From: Echinarachnius parma
Taxonomy: Eukaryota; Echinodermata; Echinoidea; Clypeasteroida; Echinarachniidae
NCBI GenBank assembly: GCA_037951105.1
Contig: JBAMJV010001862.1
Span: 117,486 to 181,485 of the forward strand
Direction of reading: 5' to 3'
DNA length: 64,000 nt
Shown here: positions 1 through 12,297 of the stretch, piece by piece
How the letters are laid out: each line of letters starts with the position of its first letter
Position numbering within the stretch: the first letter of the stretch is position 1
Notes under the pieces: model-generated
The model's input: the letters and a program-made list of their open reading frames with translations, nothing else
Databases searched by the model: none
Told to the model about the DNA's origin: nothing
Position numbers and translations under genes: made by a program

Positions 1-420
1 ATACCTGGCTGTATCAATAAACCAACACACACCTGTATGCTGAGATGAGAAGAAAAACGGCAAGAAAACCAACTGACTTCTCTTCTTTATCCAGGCATTT
101 CCATACCTTTGGAGTTTTTTTAACTGGTTCAGAAATTGACTAGCTTCTGATCTTACACCAGAGACTCTCAGACTTTAGCTGGGTGTCGATGATTAATACC
201 TCGCCTCCAAGCATGCCTTGCCATATTATCTGTTCTGTTTGATTCCTCTCTGTGTCAATAAACCAAACAACACCTACCTATATGCTGGGAAAGTTTTTGT
301 TAAAGGTAGTTTGGAGTCATAAATCAGACAAGACACATTGCGTGCCACCCTCCTCCGCCTCGCACATGGTGCATAATGGCTGATACACTGGCTCAGTGTA
401 ATGCGGTGCGCACAAACTAG

Positions 421-560
421 CCTAGTTACAACAAGGACGTATTATACCTCCTTAGTTACAAATAGCAAACTGTGGTGTAACATAGCATCCCTAGTTACAA
501 CAAGGAGGTATTATACCTCCTTAGTTACAAATAGCAAACTGTGGTGTTACATAGCATCCC
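421..560. repeat. 70-bp tandem duplication containing palindromes
   Basis: Two adjacent copies of a roughly 70-bp unit begin with ctagttacaacaagga. Each copy carries the palindrome AAGGA(G/C)GTA-TTA-TACCTCCTT (432-452 and 502-522). In the second copy the stem is perfect; in the first one base breaks it. Similar palindromes recur elsewhere in the window. No coding potential is visible. Confidence 0.8.
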
Positions 561-761
561 TACACAAGACAAGTCTTTAAAATAAAGCAACTTCTCTTTA
601 TCTTGCGAAGGTAACAAAGTATCACAGATATATGATCTATGTTGTGTTAGATCTAGAAGACAGGAGCAGATAAGTAGGTATGTGTCTGTTATAAGTTGTA
701 AATACCTTTGCATTTATTATAAGCTCATGTTTATGTGAGCCACTATGTAATAAACAAAATA

Positions 762-943
762 CAGTCAAACCTGTGTATAATAACCACCTAAGAGAAATGG
801 TGGCCACTATAGACAGGTGACCTCTATAGACAGGTTCCATTACATTGTTTTTTCTGCAATTAAGGGATCACTTTTGGTGGCCACAATAGTCAGGTTGGCT
901 GCTTTTATAGACAGGGGGCCACCATTAAAGACAGGTTTGACTG
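762..943. mobile_element. Tc1/mariner-like MITE, copy 1
   Basis: A 182-bp non-coding element with terminal inverted repeats CAGTCAAACCTG / CAGGTTTGACTG, flanked on both sides by TA. Inside are the repeated 'gtggccactatagacaggt' phrases. TA target duplication and CAGT ends fit a Tc1/mariner-type MITE. Further copies lie at 3447-3652 and 31049-31228. Confidence 0.75.
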
Positions 944-945
944 TA

Positions 946-3444
946 GGAGATATCAACTACGAATTTCTTTGACTGACACCTGTTTGTATAGACTTGAGTT
1001 TGAATAGAAAACTAACACAAATTGAAAATCAATTTGAAAATCAATGAGGGCATATTAAACAATTATACCACTCTCAGGAGTACTAGAAGAAGGAGAAATG
1101 ATCATGCATATGCACATTGCTACCCCATTGTGTTTCCACCTCATTAACATCCCCCAAGACAAATGAACCGTTCCGTTCCGAGTCCAGAGGTCGCATAAAC
1201 CCTGGATCATTTGGAGCAAGAGAGGGAAGGTAGGAAGGCGGTTCAGCTAACGCAGCGAGAAATGAAACGTGAAATTCAGGCCGAAATGAAATTACAGAAC
1301 CCAAACATATATGAGGACAGAGAGAGAAAGAAATTATGATTAAAAAAGCATGTTTGCATCTTCAAGTGTATTTAGGATTGAAGGAGGCAGATGAATCGGA
1401 AGAGATTCTTTTTTTTTTTTGGGGGGGGGGGGGGTTGTAACCTGAAATTTAGGGCAACATTATGAACTTTACATCCAAAACTGAAATGGAAAGAGAAAGG
1501 AAGAGAAAGGAAGAGAGAGAGAGAGAGAGAGAGAAAGAAATTAAGACAAATTTAATTTTGGATGCATGCACAGCCAGAGTTTTCTTCCCGGCTATTTCTG
1601 AACGGGTTAGTACAAGACATGTGTTTCATACAAAAAGGGCATATTGACCAATTAAGTTTAAAAGTAAAGGGAAAGAATGAAGAGAAAGACAGAAGAGAAT
1701 AAAAGGGAGGTACAATGTAGGTCGATACCATGAACCTTATGACGGACCACAAGAATACATGAGCGCAAATTAAAAAGCTGGCATGTGTTTTAGTCCATGT
1801 TGTTCAAGTACATTGACTCAGCATGCGCCCAAAGGCAATTATGTAAAATGATTAGAATGAATTGAATTTAAAAGATCATGCACAATACTCGAAAATGCCA
1901 CAAATTTTCTTTGAATTCAGGGTGAAAGCATGACCCCCAAGAGCAGAACAATGTGTTTCAAGTTGAGATGACCAATTACAATAAAAAAGAAAAGAAAATT
2001 CACACAAAATGTCAGCTGTCATAAAGGACTTGAAAAGGAGGTTGAGGAAAGGTTAGGTCAGCGTAGCTCCTGAACCTTGCCCAAGCAATCATTTAATTTA
2101 ATTCATGACCAAACACATATGGCACACCAGGGCCCATATTCGTATTTAAACTCTAGCTTAGTTTCATGCTAAGCCTATTTTAGTTAATAGGGACGTATAA
2201 GTAAGCAGTGACTGAACAGTCTTATTAGTCATCAACTAGGTTTACCTGGCTTAGCTGTTAGTATTAAGTTGACCCTGGTATTAAAGATACTAACGAGATC
2301 AAATGAAACTTTACAATATCTCTTAGGCAACATTAGCTATATACGATCATATATCTTCTTCAAATGTTCTTCAATCCCATGGGGTTACATCAGTTCATTG
2401 GGAAAGCTACTAGTTGCATGCAGCAGTGTTTGAACTGGGGTCCTATCGATAATCTCCCAGGGAAGCGGCTAAGACAATATTGAATGTGTACATATATATA
2501 TATATATATCTACCCCTGGGGGAGTTTGCTAATCAAATATTTTAATAAAAGAGTGGATGCCTTCGTTGTTTGGTCGCCACAAGGTTTCAAATATCTCTTC
2601 TTTTTTCCCCTCCTCTTCTTTTTGAACAATATATAAGATGGTCGTTTTCCTGATGATGTTTTAGTAGCCGCACGGATTCAACTATCCCTCCACTTTTTTT
2701 GAAGCCTAGATTTGTTTCCTACATTACATCAAATTGTTTTTTGTAGGCCTAGGTTTCTATGTTTTTTCCTTAATTTTCTGCTTTCTATTTTCAGGGGCTA
2801 CTTTTCAGCTCCCCTGCATTTTTGTGCACACAAATTTGTTTTACATTCAACTCTAGATGCAAATTTACAGGGGCTCTTTTTATGATACTCAGGGGCATTT
2901 TTAGGTATTAACTTGGGTGCATATAAACATCCATGTTACACAAAATGTTCACACATTACTCGGTGGACGTACATGTATCAGATCACAAACATTAACATTC
3001 AATCAACCATTCATCATCATTTTCTGCACTCCAACGAAGTTACTAGATCTATGCCTTTAAAACTGAACTTGGCCAGCCAGGCGGTACCAGCTACACACAA
3101 TGCACGTGACCCCGGGAGCCCTGGGGATGGTGGGTTTAGTGAACCTGTAAGCCGTCAAGAGACAGATACAACGTGAATAATGGGCCGCAGATGTGAAGGC
3201 TCTCATGACAGGCTAGCCTCCACATCCAGGCTCATGCAATTTGGCAATTTTTTTGTTGTCGTATCGGCAGTGCTTCCAATATCATAGCATACACCTCTGA
3301 CTCTGTGCTTATACTCATAGTAACATACCTACTGCATGTATGTACTGTACATGGGAATGCTGCTATACATGTACTATAGCTTATGAGATTCACTGCAAGT
3401 CCATTGTTAGTACAGGAACACGTATAAGAGTAATTCAAATGATG
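946..3444. other. Non-coding stretch, no supported gene
   Basis: No exon could be supported here. It holds a T-run followed by a G-run (about 1408-1434), a GA-rich microsatellite (about 1495-1540) and a TA dinucleotide run (about 2492-2508). Short open frames lack convincing splice context. One possible minus-strand exon near 1130-1260 is discussed among the rejected items. Confidence 0.6.
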
Positions 3445-3446
3445 TA

Positions 3447-3652
3447 CAGTCAAACCTATCTATAGTGACCACTGAAGAGAAACAAGAAAAGTGGCCACTG
3501 AAGACAGGTGACCTCTAAATAGTATAGGTATGTTTTATAACACTGTTTTTCTATGTAGTGAATCGCTTGTGGTGGTCATTATAGGCAGGTTGGCCACTAC
3601 TATAGACAGGTGGCCACTATAGACAGGTGGCCACTATGCCAGGTTTTGACTA
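3447..3652. mobile_element. Tc1/mariner-like MITE, copy 2
   Basis: A diverged copy of the element at 762-943: begins TA-CAGTCAAACCTATC and ends CAGGTTTTGACTA-TA. The inside repeats 'gtggccactatagacagg' several times. The right terminus has a substitution and an extra T relative to the left terminus, so it looks older. Confidence 0.65.
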
Positions 3653-5850
3653 TAAAATTGAATAGGTGTCTAAAATAAGAGTGCACATTTGTTGAGAAAT
3701 ATACACTTGCGTCTAGTTCTTAGGCCAATAGGGGTGCAGCAACCCTATAGGCCATGCTGTCACCTGGTAGGCAAGGTGCATAGGCCAAGGTTGGGCATAT
3801 AAACTTTAGATTTCTCCCACATCACACCCATCCAATCTATCCCTCCATATTACCATTACCAATAGAAGGCAATCAATGTGTCCAGAATACTTACTTTTCA
3901 TGTCAGGGTCGCAACTTTGAGATGTTCCAGCTTAGTGGAATATATTAGAGTATATTGAGTAGGTACTAAAGCAGAGTATATTTGAGTAGATTGGAGTACA
4001 TTATCCAGGGTGGAACTAAAATAGGAGCTAAACTTATTCCCCCCCCCCTTTTTACTGTGTGCATAGCCAAATATACTTTACAATTACAATAACAATCTCT
4101 TCACTACCATACAATCTAGAATTTTGAAGAAACTGAGTTTCTACTCATCTATTTGTGGCAATGTCAGGCAAGCCAGAACCTCAATGGTTGCTAAGAAGGC
4201 AATCGTCCAGTTTCAACCCACAATCAAGGGACTAGTTGTTAAGAACCATTAACCCCTTCCCTTGAGTTGTTGAAATCCCCATAGACTTTGTACACAACCC
4301 ACCTGGTTCCCGTAGCCAAGCACATGACATAACTATTTTGGTACACTGTACTAAGAACTACTAGGTCAGATGAAGCCTTGAAGGATAGCATCATTATCTC
4401 TCCATCTCGTGTCTCGCAGTCTCTTATTTCTACGGACATAAGAATGATGCAGCCCTTTTTGCTCATTACTAGTAAAACTTCATGTACTTGTCAACCTCAT
4501 TAGGGGTTTTCTCAAGCCTTCAAAAAAAAGAAAAAACCTTTGCTTTTCTCGCAAACTAATCACCTTAGGAGCAACTAATGAAGCTAGACGGGACAACTAG
4601 CTACTAATGACAATTTGTTCCTTGAAATCTTTTCTGCGAGCTGCGATTTCTTGATTCGTTTCATTCTGCGGGGCCTTGATTCTCTTCATTCTGCCCTGTG
4701 CTGTGAACTATTAAGCCGTTTACTACCGGAACCCTGCGTACCATGTATTAACTCTAAGGGAACCCGGTGAACCATGTAGCAACTCTATGGGAAGATGCAT
4801 GATATCTCGTAGGCAAAGGGTTAAAGGGAAAGGCTAGCTCATTTACCTCATTACTCTTCATTTCACACGCACACTGATTGAAAGAAGCCATCGGGGTATA
4901 ATTGCATTCTGTCTTTAACCTCTTCAGCATGACTCGATGAGTGTATAACTATAATAACACATGATCTCCATAGAACCTTGTCCAAGATGTTGCAGGTTCT
5001 ACAATCCCAAACAACTGTGCCTGTGCTAATTTAAAGCCCTGACAAACATCACAATGATATTGTATTCCGCAGCACAGGTTAAAACTGTCAACCCTAGCCC
5101 AATTCCAACTTACAAGAGAAGGATGGGGTGGGACTGGGAGAAAAGTGATGATGATTTCACACGCGATGCAAAGCAGAAACAGAGTTCATGAACTTGACCA
5201 GAAAACTCAGAAAAGTTTGTTCCTTGCTGAACAGGCAGCACTTCACCTTCGACAGTTCATGGTCGGACGTGAGAAATCTTTCTGCTCTCAGCTCTTTTGA
5301 CCTAAAAATGCTCCTTTTTCTTCATGTTCTCTTCTCCTTTTCTTTCTGAAATACTATTTTCTTTTCATGCACTCAACTTTTTTCTGCCACCCTCTCTCTC
5401 CCTCCTTAATCCTTTTCTTTATTCTTTAGTTTCCCGCTTAATTGTCTTGCTTTACCCTTTTTCTCTACCCTACCCCCCCCCCCCCCCCCCCTTTCCCCTT
5501 CTTTGTATGAGCCTTGAATGACAGTATTCTCTGTAATAGTTTCCTTCAGAAAATCTACCCAGATAATTCATGGCCAAATCATCTATCTAACATTATTACA
5601 GAAAATTAGATAACGAGGGAGAAAAGAGGCCAATTCACATTATCGGGAGAAAAAAAATGACAAGCAAATCCTCAATTCAACATGAAGATAGAAAATTAGA
5701 TAACTGTAGAGGCCAATTCACACAAAAAATGTATGTAAGGGTAAAAAACTCACACTCCCTAGCTGAGTTCATGATTTTTACGGTCAAGCACTACTTCTCG
5801 TTGCATAATATCTATATTTTTTATTTCAATAGCTGATTGAATGAATATTA
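3653..5850. other. Non-coding stretch with dispersed repeats and a C-run
   Basis: No exon is supported. The segment around 4235-4320 and the one at 4730-4830 belong to a dispersed family ('aactctatgggaa...ggcaaagggttaaaggg') also seen at 6340-6420, 16320-16370 and 28850-28930. A pyrimidine-rich tract at 5290-5510 ends in about 20 consecutive C (5473-5492). Confidence 0.6.
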
Positions 5851-6185
5851 AGGAGCCTTGAAGTTCTAGTTATTTTCCATAATAATTTCTAGGGTCTGTT
5901 ACACTTTTCTAGAATGCAATTCCTCGACTTGTAATGTAATCGATGTAAAACTACCTGGGAATTGCGTTCGATAATAAAACTCTTTTGTACGACAAGGTCC
6001 TAACCCTTCTCTCTTCTTAGGAGATAGAGAGCCTTGAAAATCTAGATATTGTCCATCATAATTTCTAGGGTCTGTAAGACTTTTCTAGAATAATTTAATG
6101 CCTCGACTTGTAATGTAATCGGCGTCAAAACTACCTGGGAAATGTGTTCAATAAAACTCTTTTGTAGGACAGTATCCTAACCCTA
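5851..6185. repeat. Direct tandem duplication of about 178 bp
   Basis: Two diverged copies of a unit containing 'gagccttgaa', 'aatttctagggtctgt', 'cctcgacttgtaatgtaatc' and 'ctacctggga' lie head to tail (starts near 5853 and 6028). Both end in 'aataaaactcttttgta'. Non-coding. Confidence 0.75.
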
Positions 6186-7811
6186 CTCGCCGTGTAATGC
6201 GAATCATGCGGTCGGCCGCGCGAGGCGTGGATTAATCGGTTACGACCTTCAGCGACGCCCATTTCCACGTGATCTACCTGCACGTCGCCAGGGTCATTCG
6301 CGCACACGAACCTTGTTTACCCACTCATTACGGCCACCTAGTGAGGCATGTACAAACTCTATGGGAAATTGCGATTTCTCGTAGACAAGAGGTTAAAGGG
6401 AAGGCTAGCTCATAACTTGCACACGCACATGATTGAATTGCATGTACAATCTCCGTATGAATTTCAAAACGTAGGATCTACCCTGGTTGGACATACATGT
6501 ACAAACCCAACAGGAGCCTCAAAATCCAAGAGAAAATGGTATAAAACTCAATATGGAAAGGGTTTAGAAACCCATTGCTTGTTATAACCTGGCGGGACAT
6601 GTACCAACTCAAACAAGAGCCTCAAAATCCAAGTGAAAAGCGGTTAATATTCAAAGGGAACATCTCCCTGCTTCTTTATGTCTGTGGTTAAGGAACTTAT
6701 GCAGGGTGGGAAAATGTGGTGTAGAAGCACGTTTGAGTCACGTTCGGTTCACGAACTTCACGGGCGTTAATGGAATTGACAGACAGATCAATGATCCTGC
6801 GCCGTGTATTAAGCGCACATGAAAGAATGCAGGCAACGGTTTGATGTTCCAATGTTCCATTTCTTCTTCTTTTTTTTTTTTTTACTAAGAGGGATTTTTT
6901 CCCTCCTAAAGTAAAGTAAAGAACGCTAGCTAGCACAGCTCAGATAATGGTTGTTACCATGCCTTTTTTTGTTTGTTGTTGAGAGTGGTGCATAAAAGGG
7001 AAGAAAAAAAAATTCTCTTTGCTTATTTGCTTTAGAAACGTGACATTCTGTCACCTCATTCTAAACTCCCCATGCTCTTTCTTACTACACATGAATTATT
7101 AAGGGGACAAATGGAGAAAAAACAGGCATCGGACAGAAAAAAATACCATCGACTTTGAATATATAAAATATAAAATATAAAATATAATATCTAAATAGGT
7201 TTTGTGAAAGGTAGTGTAGTGCAACTTATCCTTCGTTGAATTTATAAATAATTTGAAATTTGACAAGTAGATCGAGCTATACCTAGCGCAACAATGGTGT
7301 TTCACATTTTGGTTTTCAGTAACAAAATAAAAAAATTAAAGAGGACCACCAGGCGAAGAACAACACATAATTATATGTTTTGGTACCATTTTGTGATATC
7401 AAATAGATACCCAACATTTTGCAAAGGGTTGTGTAATTCATAAACAAAGCAATTAATTACCACCACTTACGGAACCACTATTATTTTCTGGTACCGTACG
7501 GGCCAAACATTTGCGAGTGCGCCAATGCTATTCACGCGTACGTTTGGAGACAATAGAATCCTGGATGATTCGTTCGCTCTGGACAAAGTAGTGTTCGTAC
7601 ATGCAGACCCATGAATGCATGCTTTAGAATGGTGATGCGTTTTCCAATTATATATTTTTTTCTGAAAACATATTTTTGTGAACTTGTTGATGGAATGGAC
7701 TTCTAAAGATGTTACCTTTCATTTATAAGAATATTATTTTTGGGTGATGGTACCCTTTAATGAATTTACTTGCCCGGACAGCTAGTAGGAGAAAAGGGTT
7801 AGTGTTGAATA
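6186..7811. other. Non-coding stretch with a short GC-rich patch
   Basis: About 130 bp at 6186-6315 are markedly GC-richer than the surroundings and contain CACGTG (an E-box), but no tRNA fold or coding frame was found. The remainder holds the dispersed 'aactctatggga' repeat (6350-6420), a T-run near 6870-6885 and AT-rich sequence. Confidence 0.5.
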
Positions 7812-7976
7812 AAGTATGGAAGAATGGACACTGACCTGTGTGATGTTGTCATTGTTGTAGTGTTTAGTAAAGTATGGAAGAATGGACACTGACCTGTGTG
7901 ATGTTGTCGTTGTTGTAGTGTTTAGTAAAGTATGGAATAATGGACACTGACCTGTGTGATGTTGTCGTTGTTGTTG
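7812..7976. repeat. 58-bp tandem triplication spanning an exon end and splice donor
   Basis: Three copies of a 58-bp unit run through 'tatggaagaatggacactgacctgtgtgatgttgtc'-type sequence (written in parts: 'tatggaagaatggacac', then 'tgacctgtgtgatgttgtc'). On the minus strand each contains the last codons of exon 7952-8029 plus its GT donor. The three exon/intron boundaries fall at 7952, 7894 and 7836. Confidence 0.85.
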
Positions 7977-8029
7977 CTTTCTTCTAATGCCTTCTTCTCC
8001 TTCATCTTCTGTCGCAAGAAAAGCTCCTC
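7952..8029 (-). CDS. Internal exon (third placed) of unrecognised low-complexity protein
   Basis: On the minus strand, a strong acceptor (T-rich tract, then aatcag) precedes 78 nt reading EELFLRQKMKEKKALEES followed by NNNDNITQ, then a donor CACAG|gtcagt. The exon is exactly 26 codons, phase 0 to phase 0, matching the phase-0 end of the upstream exon at 11741-12297. The peptide is a charged, probably helical segment followed by an Asn-rich end. I do not recognise the family. Its 3' end and donor are triplicated in tandem; reading through the first donor meets a stop after nine codons (VSVHYSILY). The gene continues to lower coordinates; no further exon could be placed with confidence. Confidence 0.7.
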
Positions 8030-9639
8030 CTGATTAAAAAAAAGGAAACATATCTAATAAGCCAGTTTGCAAGAAAAGCTGTCTTATAGAAAACAAAGAA
8101 AACAATTTCAGCTGTTTCTATATCAGAAAACAAAACAAAGAAAACCCTTATAACCTGTTTCTTTTGTTGCGAGAAAAGCTCTAAAAAATGTTGACCTGGT
8201 CTTTGGGCAAGAAAAGAAAATGTGACATAATGTGTTCTACTGTTACAAGTGTAATTCCAAATAATTCAGTTGGAAAAATTAATATAACAGCTAGGTACCA
8301 AGGCTAGTTACCAGGAAAGTCTGCAATACCAGTCCTATATTTAAAGGAGGGAAGAATTTTGGATGCAAAGCTTTTGATATTATGTAAGATATGATCATCA
8401 ATCAACTTAGGCACTATATATATCAAAGCAGTATTCATCTTTCTATAATATTCACAAATGATGCCTGCTAAAGGAGGACAGCATCTCTAAAAGATTACAG
8501 GACATATTTTAGACTTCTCTTGAACCCTACTATTAAACTCCTCCTTGAAACCACAGCCACTGGAATGCCCTGATGGTGTTACCTATGATGGATGGTTCGC
8601 CATATCTAGAATGATGGACAGCTAGCCTAGAATTAAGACTTTCACATTATGTACTACAACAATGATGCTTGGTTTAAAAACCAAGTTGTAAAGATGTTGA
8701 TCATACAATATATGAACATGGTTACAAAACAAGAATTGTGCAATTGTTTTCCCTTTTCATCTAGAGAGCGAATGACTGTAAGCCTAGTTTCAAGACTTTC
8801 ACAATAACAAGAATTGTACAATTGTTTTTCATCTTCATGAAGGGCACTCATGTCACGAAGGGTACTCGAGTATCAATTTACACAGTTTATCCAGAGAGGA
8901 TGAAATTGAAAATGGTTTCTTTTGATTGAAAAAACTATAATGTCTATTCTAATTGAGTGGTGACAACTACATGTAAAAGAATCGGCATGCTTGAAATTAA
9001 TGAAATAAATTACTTTCTTTTGTTCTCGCCAATAATGTAAACACATTTAAGAACGGTTACTAAACTATTGACTAATGTGCGTTGTTGCTTTTTTGTTATG
9101 AAACCAAATAATTGCTTTTGGACAATGAATGTATATTTATTAACCTGTTCGAGACCATTGGAGTTGGTATAACCTGCATTATCCATTGCACCCAGCCTGA
9201 ACATTGCCAGAAACAGTCCTAAGTGGGTTAAATAACATCACATATAAGGAGGGAAAGTCATATGGGGCAAACAAGTTTGAAACATTGTTCTTCTTTTTCT
9301 GATCTACTCAACAGCAATTAAAATGCAGAGATGTCAATTGTGTTTATTGTACTTTACGCAAAAAACAATTTATCGCCATACAAATGTACAATGGTGATTT
9401 TTTTTGTGATTTCATACAATGCAAAATTTGGTTGTTTCTTGTCATCGCGCACGTCGAGCATAAAACTGTCATCGTAAAAAGTTTGAGTAAACTGAAAATG
9501 TTTGGTTTCATCTTTTAGTATTCTGGGTCAACTTCAGATCAATGTATTTTTTTGCCTGAACTTTACTAAACAGTATAATCCCCTGTTGCGCTATGCATTG
9601 TAATGACTTGAATTTATGACGGAAACAGAGAGGTGTGCC
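8030..9639. other. Intronic stretch
   Basis: This lies inside the intron between exons 11741-12297 and 7952-8029. A roughly 125-bp local duplication is visible around 8690-8850 (repeated 'caagaattgt(g/a)caattgtttt' and 'aagactttcac'). Nothing coding was found. Confidence 0.55.
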
Positions 9640-10070
9640 CAAAAAAAGGTGAATTTATGTATTTGTGTACAAAGTTCTAACATAGCAAAGTTGAAGCTTG
9701 ACATTTTATTACAATTGATACAATGTTCTGGTGGTTCCCGTCATAAACAAAGCTACTTGCATGGGGAAAATTCAAAAGAAGAAGATGAGGGGTTTGCCCG
9801 AAAATGAATTTATGTATTTGTGTACAAAGTTCTGCCATGGCAACGTTGAAGCTTTTGAATTTTATTGCAATTGATACAATGGTCTGGTGGTTTCTACCAA
9901 CCCCAAAGCTTATGCCTTTATATCTGTTATCACATACTACAAGACTTATTGAATTCAACATTTGGGGACATGAAAGTGAATTTGTGTTTTTGTGTACAAA
10001 GTTCTGCCATGACAAAGTTGAAGCTTTAGATTTGATTACAATTGATACAATGGTCAACCCAAAGCTTACC
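9640..10070. repeat. Three diverged tandem copies, about 155-175 bp each
   Basis: Copies start with 'gaatttatgtatttgtgtac' near 9650, 9805 and 9979, each followed by 'aaagttctgccatg', 'aaagttgaagctt' and 'attacaattgatacaatg'. The short open frames across it on both strands are by-products of the repeat. An A-run (about 10146-10163) follows. Confidence 0.75.
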
Positions 10071-11429
10071 ATAATTATAAAGATTTACAATTTATATACA
10101 TTATCATAACAGAAAAAAAGGACTGAGAAATCAAAGGATACTAATAAAAAAAAAAAAAAAAACAACAGAGGCAATGGGGTGGGGGAAAAGCAATTCATCT
10201 AAAAGAAAAACAACAAAAACATTATTCCTACGTCAACATAATTTATGACTGCAGAAGTAAATGGGGTCAGTAGTTGAATCCCGCATGCCTAAACATGACA
10301 CAAGTTATCCTCATCCCCTTTCCATCTTTTCAAAATCACTGGGGTCCTCTAATTCAGAAAGTGCCTTGGCTTCTCTTTCAAAGTTTTTGCAGCACAGGGT
10401 TAACAGTACATTGCCGTATAACCCATCGAAGACGGTTGTTTTGGGTATAACACATATTCTCCATATACCCCAACTGGAGTCCTAACCCTAACCCATCCCT
10501 TCCAAAATGTTGTAAAGCCCTAACTTACATGTACTAGAGGGAAGACAGTGGCCAATGATGGCCAAGACTCGATGATGGCCAAGGGCAAGAATTTTTTAAT
10601 TGTAAGGGCTTTTTAAGTCTAATTTTATGTTTAACTTAATATTTAAGTCCGACTTAAACATTGTTGTGAAACACCCGCTAAGTATTAAACACATGGTTCC
10701 CAGTAAATGGTGGATTGGATTGGTTTGCAGAGTGCCAGGATGACAGCAGGTGTAAATGCTCATAAATCGCCCTGGTTTCATGGGATCTCACCTGTCCCCA
10801 CTGCATTAGCTGCCCTCGTAAATCGTAAATAAAAAATTTAAAAAACGTTCCTTGAATGTTCCTGGAGGAGAAGTTATACCAACCATCTGGATGAGTTTAA
10901 ATGTTGCTTGTAAGTATCAGTTTCCATGGTGGTGTATATAATAGTCGTGGTTTGCGGTTGCAATGAGTTTGTTTAATAAACCATAGTCACTACAGGAAAG
11001 TTTCCTTTGTAATGAAGATTTTTCACTTTTTATAGTCAAAGTAGGAACCCTATCAAGACTGGTCCGGAAAATATGGGATGGGGGAGGGGGCTAGGATCCC
11101 TAGGATCTATGGAGAAAACAGTCATGGTATATAACAATTAACCCATGGTCCCCCAAATACTTGGGCTATAGTCTACAAAGAATGTGCGTTATTGCAAAAT
11201 GAAATTGTCTTCAATGGGATAAATAGTCTTGGGAAAAAGTCAACAACTCTTGTTGAATCAGACGCCTTTGATCATGGGAATTAAAACGCTTTAAACTGAA
11301 AGACAAACCAGGATATAACTTTAATAGGACTCTAGATATTGAGATACTAGTTTAGATGTGTGGATAAAGAGAAACAACAGAAGTCTAGAGGAGGGGAGAA
11401 AACAAGATCTATGAGATATCATTTGTTAC
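10071..11429. other. Intronic stretch
   Basis: A non-coding part of the same intron, with a poly-A run, 'ccctaaccctaaccc' near 10480-10500, and a T/A-rich middle. Open frames at 10261-10485 and 10596-10781 lack splice or start context. Confidence 0.5.
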
Positions 11430-11670
11430 CAGCTATAGTAAAACCCGGCACTTGTCGGTAATTCATGTTTTGAAGAAATGGGCATTTTAAGTTCACATAA
11501 TGCGTGTAAAAGACTTATGATTGTAAAAAGGAAACAATTATATTTTTGCCAATTATTGACCAACTAGTAAGAACAAAGCATCAGATGAAAGCTTGTGATG
11601 AGGCCTTGCTAATGGTATGAAAATCTACATTTTGATTTTTACCGACAAGTGCAGGGTTTTGCTATAGCTG
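11430..11670. mobile_element. 241-bp MITE with roughly 33-bp inverted termini
   Basis: The left end CAGCTATAGTAAAACCC and right end (reverse complement) CAGCTATAGCAAAACCC continue into ACTTGTCGGTAA, giving about 33 bp of near-perfect terminal inverted repeat. Flanks 'gttac' and 'gtcac' could be an imperfect 5-bp target duplication. CAG...CTG ends suggest a cut-and-paste DNA transposon derivative; the superfamily is uncertain. It sits 70 bp downstream of an exon donor. Confidence 0.7.
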
Positions 11671-11740
11671 GTCACATTTGGTGGGAAGGAGTACAAAACG
11701 AATATATAGATAATAGAAAGATGGGGATGGTAACACTCAC

Positions 11741-12297
11741 CACAGCTGAACCCAGAGTGGTCTTCCACCGGGGGCTGCAACCTCCTAGCTCGGGGAAGGG
11801 GTCTGGAACCTGTGCCTCGTCCCCCTCGCTGCCCCCACTGCTGCTCTCACTGCGCCCACCCCCCTGTCGCCGCGGAAACGACGAACTCAGTGGTGCGGTG
11901 GCGACTCGCTCCTGCATGTGATCGTCCTCGGGCATCGACTTGCTGCGCCACTCTAACCTCGGGGTCGCTGCTCTTGTCCCCAAGCTGTTGGTGTGTTGCA
12001 GCTGTGGCCTGCCGTTGAAGTGGTGGTAGTGGTGATTCTGGTTGCTGAGTTGCTCCTGTTGCTGATGGTGGTGGTGGTTCTGGTTGTGCGGCGGCAGCGG
12101 CGGGGAATCCCGAGACGATCTCGTTGGCGTTGTGGGTTGGCTGCCCTGGTGCCGACACAGGCAGATGCCGTTGGCCAGGCCAGCGGGCGCGGCTAGTCTG
12201 TTGTTGAGGGACTCTGTGCTGGCCAGCAGAGGCCTCTCATCATTATACGTCGGAAAAGAATTCATCCCGTTTACTAGTGCGTCCAAATCAACGTCAT
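11741..12297 (-). CDS. Second coding exon of unrecognised low-complexity protein
   Basis: On the minus strand, a strong acceptor (ctcttcactcgtag) opens a 557-nt exon that completes codon 41 started in exon 12798-12918 and ends phase 0 at TCAGCTGTG|gtgagt. It encodes residues 41-226: an acidic LD-like start (DDVDLDALVNGMNSF), 'ERPLLASTESLNNRL', a proline stretch SPPLPP, a His/Gln/Asn-rich block (NHHHHQQQEQ ... NHHYHHF), RSKSMPEDD (fits an RSxSxP 14-3-3 type motif if Ser is phosphorylated) and a Ser/Gly-rich acidic region. The composition suggests an intrinsically disordered cytoplasmic scaffold or regulator. The LD-like similarity is superficial and I do not assign a family. The exon is much GC-richer than its introns. 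Overlapping open frames on the plus strand are shadows. Confidence 0.8.

Noticed and set aside
1083-1304. Possible minus-strand exon (..PSYLPSLAPNDPGFMRPLDSERNG..)
   Set aside because: A plausible acceptor (gctgcgttag) exists, but two frames stay open, the donor is weak and nothing ties it in phase to the exon at 7952-8029.
6186-6315. GC-rich patch considered as a tRNA or small RNA gene
   Set aside because: No A/B boxes or cloverleaf could be drawn on either strand.
9677-10109. Open frames of 131 and 101 aa on opposite strands
   Set aside because: Both follow the three-copy tandem repeat; peptide repetition mirrors the DNA repeat.
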